Assembly (NCBI GenBank): GCA_030588285.1
Contig: JAUUYK010000093.1
Span: forward strand, 1-5,279
Direction of reading: 5' to 3'
Source of the DNA: Kiritimatiellales bacterium
GTDB lineage: Bacteria; Verrucomicrobiota; Kiritimatiellia; Kiritimatiellales; Pontiellaceae
Length of the DNA: 5,279 nt
Shown: piece by piece, positions 1 through 5,279 of the stretch
Numbering within the stretch: position 1 is the stretch's first letter
Layout: each line of letters begins with the position of its first letter
Position numbers and translations under genes: made by a program
The notes under the pieces: model-generated
What the model was told of the DNA's origin: nothing
Database searches by the model: none
What the model saw: only the letters and a program-made list of their open reading frames with translations

Positions 1-731
1 ACGACGGTGTTCGAGTTCCAAATGGGCTGAGCTTCCGTATAAATAATATCGGGGAACGGCGTGCCATAGGCATTGTCGATAATGAATGGAATTCCGCGAT
101 CCTGTGCCAGTCGATCGAGATGTTTCATCTCTTCATCCGTCAACACATTGCCCGTTGGATTGGTTGGGCGCGACACGCAGATGGCGCCAATATCGTCGCC
201 GACTTCCAACGCATCGAAATCGACGTGATATTTAAACAACCCGTCATCGAGGAGTTCAATGGATGGGCGTTGAGCCGCAAAAAAATCGCCAGATAAACCG
301 GAGTCGGCATATCCGATGTATTCCGGCGTTAGGGGAAAGAGGATCTTCTTTTTTGAGCCGTCCGGCATTTCGCCCGCGAAAAGATTGAACAGGCAGAAAA
401 AGGCATTTTGACTTCCATTCGTCAGCGCAATATTTTTGGGGCCAATATCCCAGCCAAACGTTTCGTGCAGCATCTTTGCGAGTGCTTCGATGAAGGCCGC
501 GTTGCCGCGCGATCCGTCGTAGTTTCCAATCATCGATTCAAAGCCCTTTGGCTCCGCGAGAATATCTTCCATTCGTTTTCGAAAACGATCCTGCACCGCC
601 GGAATATGTGCTGGATTTCCGCCGCCGAGCATCAGCATATCGCCCTGTGCCATGGCCGAGCCCAGATCATCCATCAACTGGGTAATTCCCGCTTTTTTTG
701 AAAACTTTGTGCCGAATTTTGAGAGGTTCAT
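1..731 (-). CDS. avtA: Valine-pyruvate aminotransferase AvtA, N-terminal part (truncated by window edge)
   Basis: This is a PLP-dependent class I/II aminotransferase that transfers the amino group between valine/2-ketoisovalerate and alanine/pyruvate in the cytoplasm. The window holds 243 complete codons of a protein usually about 415-420 residues long; the C-terminal part, including the Schiff-base lysine, lies outside. The match to E. coli AvtA, from memory, is close along the whole visible part: the FGTKF..GITQLM start, LGGGNPA (35-41), NYDG (70-73), ALTNGSQ (102-108), LFPLTPEYIGYADSGL (131-146), FKYHVDFD (166-173), SRPTNPTGN (187-195) and IIDNAYGTPFP (217-227). N191, D219 and Y222 are the expected PLP-contacting residues. 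I chose the ATG at 731 because it aligns with the E. coli start; an in-frame ATG at 749 would add seven residues. No Shine-Dalgarno is visible for either. The gene lies 130 bp downstream of cmoB on the same strand, with no clear operon link. Confidence 0.95.
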   Translation of the reverse strand, partial: MNLSKFGTKFSKKAGITQLMDDLGSAMAQGDMLMLGGGNPAHIPAVQDRFRKRMEDILAEPKGFESMIGNYDGSRGNAAFIEALAKMLHETFGWDIGPKNIALTNGSQNAFFCLFNLFAGEMPDGSKKKILFPLTPEYIGYADSGLSGDFFAAQRPSIELLDDGLFKYHVDFDALEVGDDIGAICVSRPTNPTGNVLTDEEMKHLDRLAQDRGIPFIIDNAYGTPFPDIIYTEAQPIWNSNTV

Positions 732-767
732 GGCAAGAAGATAAACCATGGAACGCCCCAAATACAC

Positions 768-793
768 GGAAAAAGGGAAGGGAAAGAGGGGGG
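768..793. repeat. Homopurine tract with mirror repeat upstream of avtA
   Basis: Twenty-six consecutive purines lie on the plus strand (all pyrimidines on the minus, coding-sense strand for avtA). Inside is a perfect 14-base mirror repeat, AAAGGGAAGGGAAA at 772-785, which extends to 22 bases (768-789) with a single mismatched pair (771 against 786). Mirror-symmetric purine tracts can form intramolecular triplex DNA under supercoiling. The tract is 37 bases upstream of the avtA ATG; the transcript there would be a C/U-rich leader. Confidence 0.8.
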
Positions 794-813
794 CTTCCGG
801 CGAGGAGATTATT

Positions 814-856
814 CCTTTAGAATCGGAGGGGCGGCGCTTGTCTCGGTGCCTAAAGG
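814..856. repeat. Inverted repeat just after cmoB
   Basis: CCTTTAG at 814-820 and CTAAAGG at 850-856 are perfect 7-base inverted copies separated by 29 bases. The right arm lies 5 bases past the cmoB stop codon. A weak inner stem (833-837 with 846-850, five pairs including one G-U in plus-sense RNA) competes with it. There is no U-run after the structure on the minus strand, so it is not a standard intrinsic terminator. It may be a 3' end stabiliser, a protein-binding site, or chance. Confidence 0.35.
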
Positions 857-861
857 ATGGG

Positions 862-1812
862 CTACATCCGTTCCGCAATCACCATCGCGCGTTTGGGCGC
901 GGGGTAGCCTTCGATGGTTTGGGTGGGATCGGCGGGGTTGAGGTAGGTGGAAAGCGATTCAAAAGTCATCCAGTCGGTGGAGCGTTGTTCTTCGGTGGAG
1001 GTGGTGTTTACATCGACGGTGCGGATGTTTCGTAGGCCGCAGCGCCGCATCCAAAGTTCTAAGGTTTGAATGGATGGAATGAACCAGGTGTTGCGCATTT
1101 TGGCGTAGCGGCCTTCGGGGATGAGCGAGTAGCCTTCGGGGCCGTCGACCACGAGTGTTTCGATGATCAGTTCGCCGCCGGGCCGGAGGAACGATTTTAA
1201 GTGTTCGATGTGCTCGATTGGCGATTTTCGATGATAGAGAACGCCCATGGAAAAGACGGTATCGAATGCGCCGGGGGTATCCGGAACATCCTCAATGCCG
1301 AGGGGTAGCACCCATGCACGGGGATTTTGAATAAAGTTTTTAATCGCAAAAAATTGGCAGACAAATAAGGGGGAGGGGTCGATGCCGATCACGAGTTTGG
1401 CTCCCGCTCCGACCATTCTCCAGCAGTGATATCCGTTGCCACAGCCGACATCGAGAATGGTTCGGCCTTCTAGCGATTGGAGGTGCGGGAGAACGCGATC
1501 CCATTTCCAGTCGGACCGCCATTCGGTGTCGATATGCACGCCGTGTATATGATAGGGCCCTTTGCGCCACGGGTGGAGGGTTTGGAGTTTTTCTTCCAGA
1601 TCAGGGGCGGCTTTTCCGCTGACTCGAACTTGGCTGGAAAGCGAGGAGGGCATCGCGTCTACGATTTCAGGTAATTGGGCGAGCGCGGTTTTCCATTGCG
1701 GCAGGCGGCCGTGGCGCAGGCCGTGCGCAATCCGTTCGGGCAATAAATCGATCCAGGCCTCTAACGGGGTGTTGGCGAGCTGGTCGTAAAATTCTGTGTA
1801 GTCGATTTTCAT
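862..1812 (-). CDS. cmoB: tRNA U34 carboxymethyltransferase CmoB
   Basis: CmoB transfers the carboxymethyl group of carboxy-SAM to 5-hydroxyuridine at tRNA position 34, giving 5-carboxymethoxyuridine (cmo5U), which lets the tRNA read extra wobble codons. The 316 residues match the family length (E. coli 323). An N-terminal helical part (about 1-80) precedes a Rossmann methyltransferase core with the SAM motif DVGCGNGYH (121-129) and an acidic strand end GID (143-145). The hallmark block HPWRKGP...DTEWRSDWKWDRVLPHL spans about 80-111. K84, W98, K103, Y193 and R308 fall at a constant offset of seven from the ligand-binding residues I recall for E. coli CmoB (K91, W105, K110, Y200, R315), so the enzyme looks intact. 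The conserved end EGYPAPKRA (301-309) is present. It starts 7 bp after the cmoA stop, so the pair is almost certainly cotranscribed and possibly translationally coupled. No Shine-Dalgarno precedes the ATG. The stop is TAG. Confidence 0.98.
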   Translation of the reverse strand: MKIDYTEFYDQLANTPLEAWIDLLPERIAHGLRHGRLPQWKTALAQLPEIVDAMPSSLSSQVRVSGKAAPDLEEKLQTLHPWRKGPYHIHGVHIDTEWRSDWKWDRVLPHLQSLEGRTILDVGCGNGYHCWRMVGAGAKLVIGIDPSPLFVCQFFAIKNFIQNPRAWVLPLGIEDVPDTPGAFDTVFSMGVLYHRKSPIEHIEHLKSFLRPGGELIIETLVVDGPEGYSLIPEGRYAKMRNTWFIPSIQTLELWMRRCGLRNIRTVDVNTTSTEEQRSTDWMTFESLSTYLNPADPTQTIEGYPAPKRAMVIAERM

Positions 1813-1819
1813 AGTGAAT

Positions 1820-2545
1820 TTATTTTACGGCGAGCATGGACATGAAGTTAAAGCACTGGAACCAGACGTCGACGGAGGAGAAGCCGGCGTTGGTGAGGCG
1901 TTTTCGGTGGGCGGGAATGGTTTCGGGCACGAGTACATTTTCGAGGGCGCTTCGCTTTTGGCTGATTTCCAAGTCGGAGTATCCGTGCGCGCGTTTGTAG
2001 TCGTGGTGAATGTCGATCAGCAGGGAGTTGAGATGGGCATCGTCGAAAATCACTTTTTCGGAAAGAATTAATACCCCGCCGGAGCACATACCTCGGTTGA
2101 TTTTTTCTAGAAGCTGAACCCGTTCTTCCCGGGGGATAAACTGGAGTGTAAAGTTTAGCACGACTACGGAGGCGTTGGAGATGTCGATCTCCCGAATGTC
2201 GCCGCAAATAATTTTGACGGGGGTGGGGTTGTGATCGCGGGCGATTGTTTTTTTGCACCGTTCGACCATGGCGGCAGAGGTGTCGATCGAAATAATGGAG
2301 CAGCCTTCGGTGGTTATGCCACGGCGCATTGAGAGGGTGGATGCGCCGAGCGAGCAACCGAGGTCGTAGAGGTTGCTACCGGGTTGAGCATAATGTTCCG
2401 TTAGCGTTTCAATCATGGTGATGATTGAGCGGTAGCCCGGCACGGAGCGGTCGATCATGTCGGCGAAAACATCGGCCACGGTTGCATCAAAGTTGAAATC
2501 GGCGATTTTAGCCATCGATTCGGAATAGAGGTCGTCTTTGTTCAT
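1820..2545 (-). CDS. cmoA: Carboxy-S-adenosyl-L-methionine synthase CmoA
   Basis: CmoA makes carboxy-SAM from SAM and prephenate, releasing phenylpyruvate; the product is the substrate of CmoB, encoded next. From the chosen start it has 241 residues (E. coli 247). Visible family marks are FNFD..VADVFADMI (18-31), RSVPGY (33-38), the SAM-binding YDLGCSLGAST (60-70), the acidic IDTS (87-90), GDIRE (115-119), VVLNFTLQFI (128-137), LSEK (161-164), HHDYKRAHGYSDLEISQKRS (180-199) and WFQCFNF (228-234). R198 in SQKRS corresponds to E. coli R199, which contacts the carboxylate and separates CmoA from ordinary methyltransferases. I chose the ATG at 2545 because MNKDDLYSESMAKI aligns with the E. coli N terminus; the ATG at 2578 would add MPRACFATFRP, which does not resemble the family. 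Neither start has a Shine-Dalgarno. The gene lies 47 bp after hemH and 7 bp before cmoB. Confidence 0.97.
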   Translation of the reverse strand: MNKDDLYSESMAKIADFNFDATVADVFADMIDRSVPGYRSIITMIETLTEHYAQPGSNLYDLGCSLGASTLSMRRGITTEGCSIISIDTSAAMVERCKKTIARDHNPTPVKIICGDIREIDISNASVVVLNFTLQFIPREERVQLLEKINRGMCSGGVLILSEKVIFDDAHLNSLLIDIHHDYKRAHGYSDLEISQKRSALENVLVPETIPAHRKRLTNAGFSSVDVWFQCFNFMSMLAVK

Positions 2546-2592
2546 AGGCCGGAATGTAGCAAAGCAGGCACGGGGCATACATCTAAATTCTT

Positions 2593-3525
2593 TTATGACT
2601 CAATTGGCCACCGTTCAACATTCGCAATCTGCGTTTCCAAGCACTGGAAAGCGGCGGGGGAATTATTAAGGCAGGGAATCATGCGGAACGATTCTCCGCC
2701 AGCTTCTAGGAAGGTTTCTTTGCCTCGAATCTCAATCTCTTCGAGAGTTTCTAGGCAGTCGCAAAAGAAGGACGGGCAAATGACCGCCAAGTTTTTAATG
2801 CCGCGTGTTGGAAGTTGGTGCAGGATTTTTTCGGTGAACGGTTCTAACCATTTATCCCGCCCTAGCCGCGATTGAAATGAGACGGAATAGCGTTCTGCCG
2901 GAAGGCCCGCTGCTGTTGCAATCAGCCGAGAGGTTTCCTCGCAGTTTATCCGGTATTTGGCGGTTTTGGCATCCTTCAATAAATGGCGTTCGGGCAATCC
3001 GTGGTAGGTGAAAAGAAGATGTTCATGGATGTCGGCGAGCGAGGCGGCCAACGGATCGATGAAGGTGGGTTCGGCAAAAAATTCGGGAGCAACGCGTAGG
3101 GTTGCGCGGTTTTTAATGGCCGCTTTTACGCCCGCAATACACGATCCGGTGGTGGCCATGGCATAGTGGGGGAACATGGGGAGGAGGCAGATTTCTTTTA
3201 CCCCATCGGAGAGCAACCGTTCGACGGCCGTTTTGATTGAAGGTTGGCCATAGGCCATGCCTATTTCAACCTTCAGTTCCTGGGCGAGTTCGGTGCAATA
3301 GTGAACCAGTGGCGAGCCATTCTTGGTCCAAATCTTTTGATAGGCTTTCGCTGATTCCGCCGGCCGGCGTGGCAGGATTAATCCATGCACGAGCAGCGCA
3401 CGAGGTACCCAGGGTAGATCGATCACAAATGGGTCCATCAAAAATTCTTTAAGATAGCTCCGTAGGTCCGCCACCTCGGGCGAATTCGGCGAGCCGGTAT
3501 TCATTAATATAAATCCGCGTTTCAT
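2593..3525 (-). CDS. hemH: Ferrochelatase HemH
   Basis: Ferrochelatase inserts Fe2+ into a porphyrin, the final step of protohaem synthesis, acting in the cytoplasm or at the inner membrane face. The 310 residues fit a minimal bacterial ferrochelatase (about 310-350). It starts in typical fashion with KRGFILMNTGSP, then has LKEFLMDPFVID (25-36), LPMFPHYAMATTGS (115-128), the signature FTYHGLPERH (172-181) with the catalytic histidine H175, SFQSRLGRDKWLEP (216-229), and SFFCDCLETLEEI (252-264), where E259 is the expected catalytic glutamate. Oddities are loss of the usual GDPY after the signature (DAKTAKY at 185-191 instead) and extra cysteines at 250 and 255 beside the common C257. I chose the ATG at 3525 because the family begins KxGxxLxNxGSP; an ATG at 3558 would add 11 unsupported residues. 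No Shine-Dalgarno is visible. It follows hemG by 38 bp, so cotranscription is likely. Whether the true substrate is protoporphyrin or coproporphyrin cannot be settled here. Confidence 0.97.
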   Translation of the reverse strand: MKRGFILMNTGSPNSPEVADLRSYLKEFLMDPFVIDLPWVPRALLVHGLILPRRPAESAKAYQKIWTKNGSPLVHYCTELAQELKVEIGMAYGQPSIKTAVERLLSDGVKEICLLPMFPHYAMATTGSCIAGVKAAIKNRATLRVAPEFFAEPTFIDPLAASLADIHEHLLFTYHGLPERHLLKDAKTAKYRINCEETSRLIATAAGLPAERYSVSFQSRLGRDKWLEPFTEKILHQLPTRGIKNLAVICPSFFCDCLETLEEIEIRGKETFLEAGGESFRMIPCLNNSPAAFQCLETQIANVERWPIES

Positions 3526-3563
3526 AAAATGATTTAAACACGAAGACTCGAAGAGCACAAAGC

Positions 3564-5072
<1,509 letters not shown>

Positions 5073-5074
5073 TC

Positions 5075-5279
5075 ATGGCAAACAATCTAAGGATCAACGT
5101 ATATAAAAAGACCAAACTCGAAACCACCTATTCGGTCCCGTGTAAAGTGATCAAGTTGGGGACCGATGTATTGCCGCATCAGGTGGTGGAAACATTGAAG
5201 TTAGAAGGAATCTCCATCGCGGAAATTGCCAAGTTGGCCGCTAAATCGGATCTCTCCGGGGTTCTCGTGGAAGTCGACC
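5075..5279 (+). CDS. Unidentified protein, N-terminal part (runs off window)
   Basis: An open frame starts at the ATG at 5075 and continues past the right edge with no stop in 68 codons. The start is well supported by AGGAG at 5062-5066, eight bases upstream, the only good Shine-Dalgarno in the window. The product begins MANNLRINVYKKTKLETTYS and continues with a mixed hydrophilic sequence containing a likely beta strand (VPCKVIKLG, 22-30) and a likely helix (ISIAEIAKLAAKS, 46-58) before GVLVEVD. There is no signal peptide or membrane segment in the visible part. I do not recognise the family. The helix could be part of a small DNA-binding or protein-binding fold, but that is only an impression. 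It is transcribed away from hemG, sharing the 140-bp upstream region. That the frame is coding rests on the ribosome binding site, its unbroken length to the edge and plausible amino-acid composition. Confidence 0.75.
   Translation, partial: MANNLRINVYKKTKLETTYSVPCKVIKLGTDVLPHQVVETLKLEGISIAEIAKLAAKSDLSGVLVEVD

Noticed and set aside
732..861. Intrinsic terminator between cmoB and avtA
   Set aside because: No GC-rich hairpin followed directly by a U-run is present on the minus strand; only a long-loop 7-bp inverted repeat was found.
748..1035. 95-codon plus-strand open frame rich in Gly
   Set aside because: It is mostly antisense to cmoB and begins in the purine tract; composition follows from the complement of the cmoB codons.
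1848..2357. 169-codon minus-strand open frame inside cmoA
   Set aside because: It is an Arg/Pro/His-rich alternate-frame reading of a gene whose family match is unambiguous.
2546..2578. 11-residue extension of CmoA (MPRACFATFRP)
   Set aside because: The start at 2545 aligns with the E. coli protein and the extension does not; no ribosome binding site decides otherwise.
3526..3558. 11-residue extension of HemH (MLFESSCLNHF)
   Set aside because: Ferrochelatases begin at or just before the K-x-G-x-x-L-x-N-x-GSP strand; the extra residues have no family support.

Overview
The window carries five consecutive genes on the minus strand and the start of a sixth, divergent gene on the plus strand. 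In transcription order (right to left) they are hemG (FAD-dependent protoporphyrinogen oxidase), hemH (ferrochelatase), cmoA (carboxy-SAM synthase), cmoB (tRNA U34 carboxymethyltransferase) and avtA (valine-pyruvate aminotransferase, cut by the left edge of the window). The plus-strand gene starts at 5075 and runs off the right edge; I do not recognise its product. Coding density is high and no stretch over 300 bases lacks a gene.

The genes pair by function. HemG and HemH catalyse the last two steps of haem synthesis. CmoA makes carboxy-S-adenosyl-L-methionine from SAM and prephenate, and CmoB uses it to turn 5-hydroxyuridine at tRNA position 34 into 5-carboxymethoxyuridine, which widens wobble decoding. 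AvtA interconverts valine/2-ketoisovalerate and alanine/pyruvate. The minus-strand gaps are 38 bp (hemG-hemH), 47 bp (hemH-cmoA), 7 bp (cmoA-cmoB) and 130 bp (cmoB-avtA). The first four genes could therefore be one transcript, while avtA may have its own signals. I know of no biochemical reason for the haem and tRNA-modification pairs to sit together, so this looks like a housekeeping cluster rather than a dedicated system.

Noncoding DNA is limited to two regions of note. The 140 bp between the divergent hemG and plus-strand gene should hold both promoters, but the matches I see are weak. The 130 bp between cmoB and avtA contains a 26-nt pure purine run with a near-perfect mirror repeat, and a 7-bp inverted repeat. 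I see no tRNA, rRNA, mobile element, CRISPR array or clear intrinsic terminator.

The organism is a bacterium of moderate GC content. CmoA, CmoB and AvtA closely resemble the gammaproteobacterial proteins as I remember them. However, none of the five minus-strand genes has a good Shine-Dalgarno sequence, and the PPO is the FAD/HemY type, which points away from enteric bacteria. A diderm such as a Planctomycetes-Verrucomicrobia-Chlamydiae (Kiritimatiellota-like) lineage is my guess, held weakly. I found no convincing new biological system. The best leads are the altered ferrochelatase motif, the mirror repeat, the split in ribosome-binding-site use and the unidentified plus-strand gene.
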